Assembly (NCBI GenBank): GCA_022559985.1
Contig: JAFJTR010000023.1
Location: forward strand, 186,001 to 250,000
Direction: 5' to 3'
Source of the DNA: Parastagonospora avenae f. sp. tritici 18332-5
Taxonomy: Eukaryota; Ascomycota; Dothideomycetes; Pleosporales; Phaeosphaeriaceae
Length of the DNA stretch: 64,000 bases
Below, piece by piece: positions 53,401 to 62,607 of this stretch. How positions within the stretch are numbered: the stretch's first letter is position 1; every line of letters begins with the position of its first letter. The position numbers and the translations under genes are program-made. The notes under the pieces are model-generated. The model was not told the DNA's origin. It did not search any database and saw nothing but the letters and a program-made list of their open reading frames with translations.

Positions 53401-55626
53401 ACTGACGAAAATGCGGCTTGCCTGGGCTTTGCCATCCTTCGAAGCGACCTTCGGCCACACGCAGACAAATTCGGAGTACACAGAAATCCTCCCATCGGAC
53501 CATGCGTGCAATATCTCCTTAACACGCCACCAAAGACGAAGCTCGATGCAGAGATGCAGTTCTCATACCTTGCATCGCGCGCGTCCGACCTAGAGCAGAA
53601 CAAGGGTCTGATAGGCAAAATCTCGAACTGTAACATTGTTCCTGTGTTCCGCAAGTACTACCTGGACCCAGCTTGCAGTGGATATGAAGATCGCACAAAG
53701 CAGCAAATGGGCAAAACAGAAATGCGCATTCATCACCACGACCCACCCGAGCATGTCTTTGTAGGCCGCGACCAGGAGTACCGTGGTATTCTTGACTACG
53801 TTCAATACGGTGCCGAAGCCACCGCTTTCCTGCTCAAGGTGGGCGCAAAGCATGAGCCCAGCACACACGATTTAGCGTTGTTGCTAGCCAGAAATCCTGC
53901 CCGCTTCTTGAACACGATTGGACAGGAGAAGTACCTGGACTTGTTGCGGAAACTAGCCGAGCATGCAGAGAGCATCTGGAAAGACAAGGAGATAGTCAGG
54001 CAACTAGTCACTTCGCGTGCGCTACTCGGCTACCGAGACATCAAGGAGGATGCAAAGAATACACAGACTGCGGAGGAGGAGTATGACGACCTGGAGGAGC
54101 CCGTCGTGCAGCGCGAGTGGTCTCTTAACAAAGCTAGCGATATCGTGATCATTGATAACGTCAACTACCTGCTGAGGTTCCGAGACTTTATCATCGCGGC
54201 ACCCCAGGAAGAGGTTCTCGAGGAATTCTACGCCAAGTTTGGTGTCCAAAAAGTGTCCGACCTGGTCAAGACGGAGCAGCGAATTGGCAATGTCACTCGC
54301 GATCAGACACAAGCACAAGACCTCCGGAAGGACATCATGGAGCGAGTCAGACTATTCTTACATGAGTACGAGCGCGATGCGTCCTCGTCCAAGGCCATCA
54401 AGCATGACGCAAAGTGGCTAAACACCAACTTGAGCGTACAGTGCGTGTCGGACATTTCTATCCGCTACTCGCTACAAGAGCGCAACGTGGCTACGTCCTC
54501 GCGAAAAACTGCGGTTATCACCAAAGTGCGCAGCCAAAGTTACGTGTTGAGCATCACACCCAAATACGATTTGTACGAAGTGTCCACTGAGTTGGTGCGG
54601 CTGGTGATCGCCCGACCGAAGCGCAATGACGCATTTGGGTTGGAGCGCATCTTGACCGAGCCGCTCCGTCGTCTGCAACAGAAGGGCATCAACGTTGAGC
54701 GTATCTTAAGGCGGAAAGAGCACGAAGCACGGATAGCCAAGCAGCAGGAGGTGGAGAGAGAGTATGAAGACAAGCAGCGCATGGAAGAGCAAGCCAAATC
54801 AGCGATGGTGAGGGGGGAGGATAAGGAAAACGCACCACCAGCGACTCCAGAAAAGGCGAATCAGATGCCGGGTTCTTTTGGTAGCCCGGACACTGGCATG
54901 GAGCTCGCAGACAATCGTCGACCTGCTGAAAACAGTCTCATCAACAACTGGGCAAAGAAATTGGGCTTCAAGACAGACTCAACTCCACGGTCTGGCGCCG
55001 GTACGGACGGACCACAGATCAGTCGAGATGTGCAAGCGACGAAGTCGAACATCCAGAATGCTATCAAAGACTGTCGGCCAACGGGAATGCAAGACATCAA
55101 CACCAAGCACCATCAGGATCCGACCGAGCTTGATCGGGGCGGCTACTGTAATGGCGAGCAGTGGGAGAACCTGCATAAAGCGTTCTCCGTCCCTTTCGCT
55201 GGCCGACATGTCGACATCTACTATGGTGTCGCTGAATCATCACCACTTACCGACCTGCAAACGCACCTCTCAGCTTTCCTTCCTCTGATCTTTGGCTTGA
55301 CTTCAATTTTTACTGTCAACCCTGCCGCTGTCAATATCTTCTTGGACAGGAAGTCAAACACGGTCGCTTTCAACATGGGGGGAAGTTTGTTCTTCAACCT
55401 AGCCTGGTTCATGACGCTTCATAGTGACCACTGGAATACAAGAGATGGACGATTGAGGGCTTTGGACAGCTGGTTCTGTACCTATTGCCACGAACTTGCG
55501 CATAACTTGGTTGGAGACCACAATGCGAGGCACAGCTGGTACCAGCAGCAAATCATCATCGAATACAGTCAGCAGTATCGGGCCGCGCTGGAAAGTTATA
55601 CACAAGGTTTGCTTACACAGGGGTAA
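50470..55626 (+). CDS. GHKL-ATPase / DUF3684 protein with C-terminal HExxH motif
   Basis: A single exon of 1718 aa. The N-terminus is a GHKL (Hsp90/histidine-kinase-like) ATPase fold. It has the N-box LRELIQNAADA (Glu46, Asn50, Asp53), VTNNGQPFT, and the lid glycines KIGAFGVGFYSVF (near 125-137), as in sacsin-like proteins. The DUF3684 middle region covers most of the rest. A charged, probably coiled segment near 1400-1450 leads to a low-complexity linker with GEDKENAPPATPEK. The last 50 residues contain YCHELAHNLVGDH, giving His1674-Glu-x-x-His1678 and His1684, a zinc-metalloprotease-like triad. The function of DUF3684 proteins is unknown; a chaperone-like ATPase role is inferred only from the fold. 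Confidence 0.85.
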   Translation: MATIDFARLRNQTMADGLDSEVTVNTRALIDKVLARYSSEHTTLRELIQNAADAKADTVTIKFETDPSLTVPTPHGADDATRLKHIIQNHTMKRLAVTNNGQPFTTADWSRLKSIADGNPDETKIGAFGVGFYSVFADCDEPFVISGDRTMAFYWKGNTLSTKLGAVPEEHSNKNTTFYLDYRQANQESPSFNPSKLPNLPKLCQFLATSLTFVGLETIEVHVDDYVVASFTKKISPPEEVRSPPGLKTETEGGLMRVTHVTRQQSQIDASWLNVIATAQNPPKLRAASAVQQEVRNAGNSLKSFFSKFSAPAPPPVSKTKTQVVEKASGSSEDIAGESNGTIFLQVCTIEVATRVNRNFAAEIERATKKSPPKTTKIALLTSPYQDPSASLSIGSGKTEKLADKIFAEVLPTKAGRIFIGFPTAQTTGYLAHVSAPSLIPTVERENVDMNARYISTWNIELLRVAGLGCRITYMSEMAAIQARVGKESIEALVPRAIYTFQQYTPNSSHPSMSLGEKIEEAFWHCSKERSIEILSTKGVMASKYVRMPAETLSFLGEVPMVPQELANGAVDFMVKLHERGFISELTMQDIRQGLESRALNEDELGEFLKWCGSKLENGELDVPASRSLFEITVANIDVEPEKNSGRILALGDVNTYVNPARITPTLPLPQDTIPFAFTKAMSVRQLQMFGWIELSMVRWLRHMTTQPQLDQFANDEQLASSILSLASKCWEQLDGSSKETVAKILTPYTIMPTKMGMRRPTDSYFPTVKLFDDLPTIIAFAGSREKFLLALGVRKTIDLPTVFDRMRNRDAGQTEKGSWNHADLIRYFASVIDEIPKKDLDRLRETPFLPGEGASVKPGQLFKALDLYAPDQAIVSLGLNQIKLPFEFKPNLREGALLLRLGLKQWPDSIAIASILHQAGISNDKQLYNMAMDYFLQNYYRNGYAAEAQRLAALTMPILPTEQAPFPALVGPFQCYTDENAACLGFAILRSDLRPHADKFGVHRNPPIGPCVQYLLNTPPKTKLDAEMQFSYLASRASDLEQNKGLIGKISNCNIVPVFRKYYLDPACSGYEDRTKQQMGKTEMRIHHHDPPEHVFVGRDQEYRGILDYVQYGAEATAFLLKVGAKHEPSTHDLALLLARNPARFLNTIGQEKYLDLLRKLAEHAESIWKDKEIVRQLVTSRALLGYRDIKEDAKNTQTAEEEYDDLEEPVVQREWSLNKASDIVIIDNVNYLLRFRDFIIAAPQEEVLEEFYAKFGVQKVSDLVKTEQRIGNVTRDQTQAQDLRKDIMERVRLFLHEYERDASSSKAIKHDAKWLNTNLSVQCVSDISIRYSLQERNVATSSRKTAVITKVRSQSYVLSITPKYDLYEVSTELVRLVIARPKRNDAFGLERILTEPLRRLQQKGINVERILRRKEHEARIAKQQEVEREYEDKQRMEEQAKSAMVRGEDKENAPPATPEKANQMPGSFGSPDTGMELADNRRPAENSLINNWAKKLGFKTDSTPRSGAGTDGPQISRDVQATKSNIQNAIKDCRPTGMQDINTKHHQDPTELDRGGYCNGEQWENLHKAFSVPFAGRHVDIYYGVAESSPLTDLQTHLSAFLPLIFGLTSIFTVNPAAVNIFLDRKSNTVAFNMGGSLFFNLAWFMTLHSDHWNTRDGRLRALDSWFCTYCHELAHNLVGDHNARHSWYQQQIIIEYSQQYRAALESYTQGLLTQG

Positions 55627-56273
55627 GCTGATGGGATCCTTGGCAATCATCATGGCATTCTGGAATTATTCAAGGGTTCAGATACCGAGTTTAATCTAGC
55701 TCCCGCTGTAGTCCAAACTTCCGGTGTAATCAGTGCCGAAGCTTGGAGTATATTATACGTCCGCTGCTGGCTCGGGCCTGTTTGCGATCTTTTACTTGAC
55801 TCAACTAGGCATTGTACCCAATCGAAAGACACTATACTCTGATCATGGGTTTTCTTATAATAGCTACACGGCATTTCCTTTGTCCATCTTACCGAGGACG
55901 AGCTCACTTCCCGATGACTCGGAACCATTCATCGTCTCGCATAATCACACTCACCACCCATCTCCACCCTCAGTTCACTTACATCGAGATGTATATCACC
56001 TGAGTATTCACGCCGTTCATTCACTCATCTGAACGCGTTCGGCTCGCGTATCGGTGAACGCCTCACCTGAGCGTTCGCCCCCTCTATTACTGGTAGGCTC
56101 AGGTAAAAGCAGCCTCTACGCTCGGACGCACCTACCACCTTCAAACGCCCACGACAAGTATATCAACGACCTCTCCTCACTGATCTTGCTCTCCACACTC
56201 CACAACTCCTCAACTCCACGCTCAACTTAAGAACAACAGTCGATCAACCTCTCTCGAATCTACATCATTCACG
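55627..56273. other. Intergenic region upstream of the secreted repeat protein
   Basis: A pyrimidine-rich stretch with several CACTCACC/ACTCAC runs precedes the start at 56274. No coding feature was recognised. Confidence 0.5.
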
Positions 56274-57203
56274 ATGCGGTTCACTACTCTCGCCTTGGGC
56301 GTCCTCGGTCTTGCTGGCTTCGCTGTCGGTGAGGCTGACCCGACTTTGACTCGGACCATCAAATCCCACATTGTCTACGACCCGTCAACTCGGACCGTGG
56401 AACTTACCCCACTCTTCCACCTCGAGGCGCCGGCCGTTACTGACTTCCATGTCGGAGAGGTTGCCTCTTCATCCGTGGAGGAGATCTCTTTGACGTTGCC
56501 CATGACCAGCACTTGCAACGAGGGATCTATGACACTTGAGCAGTTGCAACAGACCGATGTTTGCACTGAGCCGAAGTCTCACTCCTACGAGAATCGCCCA
56601 TGCGCTTCAAGCTTTTACAAGTACTACGTCTGCATGACCACTGCCACTTCCAGCACCGAGAGCAACGATTTCGGTGGTACTCGCTCCCCGCGATGGGTTG
56701 CTCAGTTCGCTCGCGCCACGCCTGCTGTAGCTGCTCTTATCGAAGCGCTTCCTGCGGCTGCTCGTGAGGCGCGTTTTTATGCCAAGTTCGCTGCTCGCGC
56801 AACCCAAGGGCTTGACGAGGCAGCTGGACGTGAGGCCCGTCTGGACGCTAAATTTGCCGCTCGCGCCGCCCGTGAAGCACACCACATCCCCAAATTCGGC
56901 CCTTCACCCACCATCACTCCCGTTCCTCACGCCCGGCAAATCACGCCTCCACCCTTCCCCATCTGCTCTTTCAACCTTGACAAGGGCGAGTACGTATGCC
57001 CCGAGAAGGCCAAACGCCAGGCCCTGCCCCTCTGCAGCTTCGATCTGGACAAGGGCGAGTATGTGTGCCCGCCGCTGCTGTGCACGTTTGATCTCAGCAA
57101 GGGAGAGTATGTGTGTCCCAAGGCGCCGCGGACGGCTATGCCGGAGGAGATTGGGGTGATTGAGGTCGTTGCTACGACGTTGAAGACTGTGATTAAGGCC
57201 TAG
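56274..57203 (+). CDS. Secreted repeat protein with Cys-framed KGEYVC repeats
   Basis: A single exon of 309 aa with a clear signal peptide (MRFTTLALGVLGLAGFAVG). The middle domain (about 25-145) has a few cysteines (CNEGS, DVCTEP, RPCAS, YVCM). An Ala/Arg-rich stretch at about 160-215 repeats REARFYAKFAARA, then REARLDAKFAARA, then REAHHIPKF. The C-terminal part has three near-identical 13-residue repeats, CSFNLDKGEYVCP (231-243), CSFDLDKGEYVCP (254-266) and CTFDLSKGEYVCP (270-282). The first two are separated by a dibasic KR at 250-251-like position before QALPL, a possible Kex2 cleavage site. The repeats suggest a processed peptide precursor or a secreted effector. No known family was recognised; the function is open. 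Confidence 0.8.
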   Translation: MRFTTLALGVLGLAGFAVGEADPTLTRTIKSHIVYDPSTRTVELTPLFHLEAPAVTDFHVGEVASSSVEEISLTLPMTSTCNEGSMTLEQLQQTDVCTEPKSHSYENRPCASSFYKYYVCMTTATSSTESNDFGGTRSPRWVAQFARATPAVAALIEALPAAAREARFYAKFAARATQGLDEAAGREARLDAKFAARAAREAHHIPKFGPSPTITPVPHARQITPPPFPICSFNLDKGEYVCPEKAKRQALPLCSFDLDKGEYVCPPLLCTFDLSKGEYVCPKAPRTAMPEEIGVIEVVATTLKTVIKA

Positions 57204-58158
57204 AGCATTGGCGGAGAAGATGATGGAAAGGATATTCGGGAATAACGTATGGAAACGAAAAGTAACATCACAGGGCATGTAGTCCTTGAGGAATCTCCTC
57301 GGGCTCAGAACACCCCGTAAAAACGAAGAAAGTAAAATTTCAACCCGAAAACTATGTTCAACATGCTCAGTACCCTCATACCCCAACCCCTCTCTAACAG
57401 GTTACTCTACATTTTTAGCACATAGGGATACATAGTCCCAGCCTACTTCTTCACCTCCCCAAAACACGCCATACCTACCTCCCACCCCCTGTCTCCTCGC
57501 TGCCGTGTTGCATACTAATATACGTGTAATTCACCGTCATAACACCCAGTATTCCCTGGATCCACCCTCATCCTCGTGCTCGCCATCCCGCGTCGACTCA
57601 AGGACGTAGTACAGCTGGATGTGGTAGTTGGTTGGAGGTGAAGGGAATGGATCGGACGGCAGCTGTACAGTTCGAATGAGATATCCCGCATGGCGGGTTT
57701 AATTGATGGATGGATGAGGAACGCGACGGGTCGTGCATGTCGATGGGTATCTGGCAGCATGGGGATAAAGTTAAGGCTGGGTATCTTCGGGGTCTTTTGG
57801 GTGGTGTGGGGATGGCTGGGCAGGGCTTAGAGATGGACGGACGAGGATGTGATATGTCGGTCGTTGGCTAGTCGTGCTTTGGGGGAAGGCGTACATGTGC
57901 TTGGTACTGAAGTACCTCGCAGTGGGTCGTAGATTTGATGAGGTCCTGAGGTAAGGACGCTCCATACAAAAGCTTAAATGCGAATATGTTATTGCTGGGT
58001 ATATACATTCTTAATCTGTTGTACACCGTTTCTTCCGTCTCTTTTTCTGTAAGTCCCAGACACCCCGCCAGGTTTTCTCCGACACCCAAGCCCCATCCGT
58101 TCCTGTTCTCATGCATCCATAGTCCCGTGATGCCTGTCTTGATCGAGCAGGCTAGTGT
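57204..58158. other. Convergent intergenic region
   Basis: About 0.95 kb between the secreted repeat protein and the carrier gene. Short frames only, no recognised feature. Confidence 0.5.
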
Positions 58159-59291
58159 TTACCTGGCTGCGATCTTCTTGCGAGCGGCGACGGTGTACGA
58201 GTACAAGACGTCTTTAAACGCGAACAAGAAAGCGGCAGTGATGACGCTCTGAGTGACCTTGGGTCCAATACCTGATACCATTAGCCAAATCATCCCCACA
58301 TTAGTGCATGACTACTTACCTCCGTAAAGTCCAGTATATCCTTCCTCACGAATGATTCTCCGGAAAGTAGTCAGCATGTCCTCCCTCGGCCCATCGCGGC
58401 CCGCAACATGCATCCTCGACTTCACCGTAATATACGGGTACGTAATGCTCGTCGCAAGCAGCTTACCCATCGCCCCGAGGTAAAACGCATCTTTCGGCGT
58501 GACCCGCCTCTTCTTCTCCAAAAACTGCTTCATCTGCTCGAAAAATGTGTACTGCAGGATCGGATTGATGACCAGCACCAGCGCGGGCATGACGCCCGAG
58601 AACAGGCGGGTCGGGCCCTCATCGCGGATGAGCGCGAGGAGCGTGCCAAGCGTCGACGGCGCCTTGACGGGTTTCGAGCCGGGCAGGACTTGTTCCTCGG
58701 AATCGTTCTTGCGCGTCGTCATACGCGTGTTGACGACCCAGATGGGGTTTGTAATCAGCACCGTTGCGCTGCCGGCAAGTGCGCCGGCAAGCATCGACTC
58801 GACGGTAGTGAGTTTCATCGATGCGCGGCCGGCTTTGAGCGCGGCTTTCTCGAACCATGCGCGGGTCCATTCGTACCCTGAAATTATCAACAACACATCT
58901 CTGACCACGTGATATGCACATTCATACAGTAGTAGTATACGAAGTTGGTGACGCTGATGCCGAAGAGCGCCGAGTCCAGCCCCGCGTATAGCCCGGTAAC
59001 GCCCTCGCGCTTAATGATGCGGCGCGCCGCGTTGAGGGTGGATGACTGCGCGCGTTTGGATTCGACTTGCGCGCGTGTGGAGAGCGTGATGAGGGGGTAG
59101 CTGGGGATTTGTTAGGACAGCGCATGGAGTTAGAGGATGAGGTCATACGTCAGTGCCATTGAGAGCAGTCCTCCTCCAGCACCGGCCAGCGCGTGCGCAA
59201 CATTATCGCTTTGCTGGGCTGCGGTGCTCTGCGGTACCGAGGATACCGACTCGGCGAGCTTTTGTTGCGCCTTTTCCTGGGCTTGCGACAT
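58159..59291 (-). CDS. Peroxisomal adenine-nucleotide carrier (Ant1/PMP47-like, mitochondrial carrier family)
   Basis: Four exons, 59291-59149, 59100-58928, 58877-58320 and 58271-58159, encode 328 aa, the standard size. The three carrier-signature repeats are TYPLITLSTRAQ (rebuilt across intron 1), NPIWVVNTRM and TYPYITVKSRM. This variant set is typical of the PMP47/Ant1 branch rather than mitochondrial ADP/ATP carriers. NFVYYYWYEWTR is restored across intron 2 and GLYGGIGPKVTQS across intron 3. The protein should lie in the peroxisomal membrane and exchange ATP for AMP to fuel activation of fatty acids. The N-terminus is short and polar with no presequence. Confidence 0.93.
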
Positions 59292-60760
59292 GGTGGTGTT
59301 GTGCGGGCGGGCGCGTGTATTGATGGCGGGGCAGTCGATGGAGGAGAGGCAAGTACGATGGTGGCGAAGAAGGGGTTTTGTTATACAGAGAAGATGAGAT
59401 GAAAGGAGTGTCGTCGGGTGAGGTAGCCCAAATGCGGAGAGGCTTCGAGGATGCGGTTCCGTCGCTGGCTTGTGAACGTCACACATTCCGGGGTAGCATG
59501 CACAACCGAGGTAAGTTTATCCCCATACTAGCGGCTATCCCACTCCACCAAACGCATGTAATCTCCTTGGTTTCATGCAACCGAACTTTTGCGGCGGACA
59601 ACTGCTAGTCGATGATAGGATCTTGACGTCTTGATTTGATTTCTATTGCAGCGGCTTTCATGTTTGTACAAAGTCAACAGTTCGAAGCTGAGAAAAGCTA
59701 TCCGGAGTTAAGTCGTTAAGTACACTCACTGACTAGTCATTCAAGAAGTGCAGGTGTTGGAGTTCAGGATCTGATTGCAAGGCACTAAGGACTACGAAAT
59801 ACCATCTTCCTTCCTCCTCTCCTTCTCCTTTTCTCTCTCCTGCTCCTTGCCACGTGTACTGTAGCTGCTCTTGACCCCACCACTAGGCATTATTCGTCGA
59901 ATGAGAGGGTCGCTCTCTCGTTTGATCCACTCAACTTCTCGTCGAACCTTAGCCCTAGTCAAGTGGTTCAGATCGTTGACACGAGTAGCTTCGACATCGC
60001 TGCAGCTGTCGGGAGTCATAAGAGGGGTTATGCCTTCTTCTCGGGGTTGCGAGATAAATCAAGGTACGCATACACGGCGGGGTTAAAAGCCGATACTATG
60101 CTCCTAGGTACGATACCAAAACTCTGCGCTTATGTCTATCGTGGTGACATCTGAGTAGCTCCTGAGGTTGTTCGCTGCTCCATTTGACAGTCATTCGTCA
60201 CTGTCGACACTGATGTAGCAATCTTGCTCTGCTGAAAGAGTCATCAATGCGCATGGTTTAGTGACAGTGAAGGTCTCGGAGAATCAAGACAATCATTTGT
60301 GTGTTGTTTTATGACGCGCGATCTGTTGGCACGAATTCCCCTCGACCAGAATAATATGACAGGCGATCCGCTAGAGTCTGCTGGATGCATATCTAATCAT
60401 ACACTGCATGTCTCATAGTTGTTTTTATCACGGAGTTTTGGTAGGATTATTTTTTTTCCTTCATCTTCAGTGTACAATCAAATTGAGAATTGATGCTGAT
60501 AGTCTCACTACCTAAGTACTGTGTGAAAAGAACCCCGGCCTTTCATGAAAGCAATGTGCCAGTGCATGCTGGACCAAAAGTTAAATACAATGAGAAGTTT
60601 TGAACTGAGCCCATATCTGTCGTTAAATTAGCTGATAGGATGAGAGGTGGATCCCGTCAGTATCGCCAGCGTCGAAGAAGCCATCCAGGTCATCGCTTTT
60701 GTCTTCTCCCTGCGGTGCAATCTCGACGATTTTCTTGTCGCGACACCGCTTTGTGCGTAT
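59292..60760. other. Intergenic region, about 1.5 kb
   Basis: It contains one minus-strand frame of 75 codons (60019-59792) rich in charged residues that is too weak to call a gene. Otherwise nothing was recognised. Confidence 0.5.
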
Positions 60761-61797
60761 CTATGCAGCGACCTTTGCACCTTTCTCTGCTATCATTCTG
60801 TCAGTGGGGTACGGAACCAGACAATCAACTTGCTTGCCTTGGAGTTCGACTGGAGTCAGATGGTCGACAAATTCTCCATTCCCTTGATACTGTTTGGGCA
60901 TCTCGACGATCTGGTGGTCCACAGCCTCCTTGTCCATGGCCACGTCTTTGCCCTGAATCATTCTCATGGCGTCGATGAACGAGGCTAGACCGCCAGAGTA
61001 CCCCTGAGATGTATTTGTCAGTCCAAACGCTTCAATCGAATGTTGCATGTTGCTTGCAACTTACAGTCGATGCGGCGGTGTTGCATTCAGCGCATAGCTC
61101 GACGTGACGGTGTGCCTCACCTGCGAGGTTCGACTGCAGAAACGTGCGGTAGCACATTCTGCAGTAGACTGACTCTCCGGCGCAAATACGCGATCGTGAA
61201 TCTATGACCGAACTCTATGGTTGCGTGTATCTCGATTTGATAAGTTTGCCAGACAATGCCTGACTCAGACGGCACCGGACAGACAAATGTTAAGATTGAT
61301 TTTTGGAGCCCCGAGTGGGACATCACATCGCTCATTGGAGTCAGGATTTTGTGGTGTTGGTGTGAGTCGCGCGCAACTTTTTCGATGGCATATACCATGG
61401 TGTCGTAATTCCACAGATCATTGTATTCGACGATGAGTCGCAAAATGTTGTTGACGTCTGGCTCGCAAAATGATCCCTGGATTCGGATCGTGCAGCGGTG
61501 GAAGCTCCATAACATCGCGGCATCCGTGGCCGTTACCTCTTCACGAGTGTATGTAGGATTGATAATCTTCTCTGGTTTGAATTCGCATATATGGGTAGCC
61601 ATTTTTTTAGCATAAACGAAACTTCTGCTGCGCATTCTGAATGAGGTACCTTCTTGGGATGCCGCTGCTTCGAGGTCCTTTTTCATTGTCTCCAATGTCA
61701 TCGTTCCGTTATCCATGTTATGTTCCCAATTCGAGAGACACGCTGCGAAGGCCATTGCTGCGCGACCGGCCGGGGTCAGATGTCCAAACCGATGCAT
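60761..61797 (-). CDS. Hypothetical protein, model uncertain
   Basis: An open frame from the ATG at 61797 runs 226 codons to 61117 with protein-like sequence but no recognised domain. A different frame then reads CAGESVYCRMCYRTFLQ, later HVELCAECNTAAST, at about 61190-61072. It splices by a GTAAGT..CAG intron to GYSGGLASFIDAMRM and ends at 60761. The two CxxC pairs look like a zinc-binding exon. Because the frames overlap, either the gene has a frameshift near 61190-61250 or two transcripts exist. No function is proposed. Confidence 0.35.
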
Positions 61798-62607
61798 GGT
61801 TGCGGGAGAATCTGTGGAGTGGCTGGAGTACAGGTAGAGATGGCGCTGGCAGTGTTTAAGTACTGGGGTAATCAGTCCTTTGTGGCCATCAGCCGGTATC
61901 TCACAGTGAGAGTGATATTCTCACTCGCAGACTAGATGTCGGCAGGTGGCAAAATCAAATTACCTTTGCTTGAACTCGGTGAAAAAAGGCCCCTCACTAC
62001 CCGAATGTCCGAGCATGTAAAGGATCAAGAGTATTGGGAGACTCGGAGCGCAGCATCATTGGGTGTAGCAAAGAGACGAAAGTAAGTGCCATTATGTGAG
62101 CTGTACATAACGGAGGGCTCTGCTCTGTTACGGCTCCGAGGGCGAACACAACGTAGGGCTACACTCAGTTATAGCTCCCAGAACGAACAGAACTGAGGCC
62201 TCCGCTCTGCTAAAGAGACATAATTTAGGACTATGCTGTGATTCATTGAATACCTAGGTCTCACTTGGTTCAAACATGATTGAGCAACGTGAAGGGTCTC
62301 GCGAGGTCTAGACGCGGTAAGTGTATACTTTGAGATATGTGAAGCTAACCCCGCTAAACTATCGCGCTTCTCGGAGGGTCCCCATAGTACATTAGAGGTC
62401 TCTCGGGTTTTGAACATGACAAGAAAATAAGGAAGAATTTATAGATTACTGCGGCATCCGGTGGAGTACTAAGCGTAAAGTATCACAGGCAGAATATCAC
62501 ATATCTTAGAGTCATGGGATTAAAGATGAAGAGGTCTGTATTGGTCAAGTGCAGAGAGGAAATAGGTATGAGTTTAGCTGTCAAGTTTGGGCGCGCCTTG
62601 CACGATT
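61798..62607. other. Repeat-bearing gene-free stretch
   Basis: At 62108-62130 the core AACGGAGGGCTC, then CTCTGTTACGGCTC, is an inverted relative of the dispersed repeats at 33571 and 34166. A related piece, CAGAACTGAGGCCTCCGCTC, lies at about 62191. Both suggest remnants of one repeat family. Confidence 0.5.

Noticed and set aside
59792..60019. 75-codon charged minus-strand ORF
   Set aside because: Too short and low in complexity (Lys/Glu/Arg run), without a partner exon.
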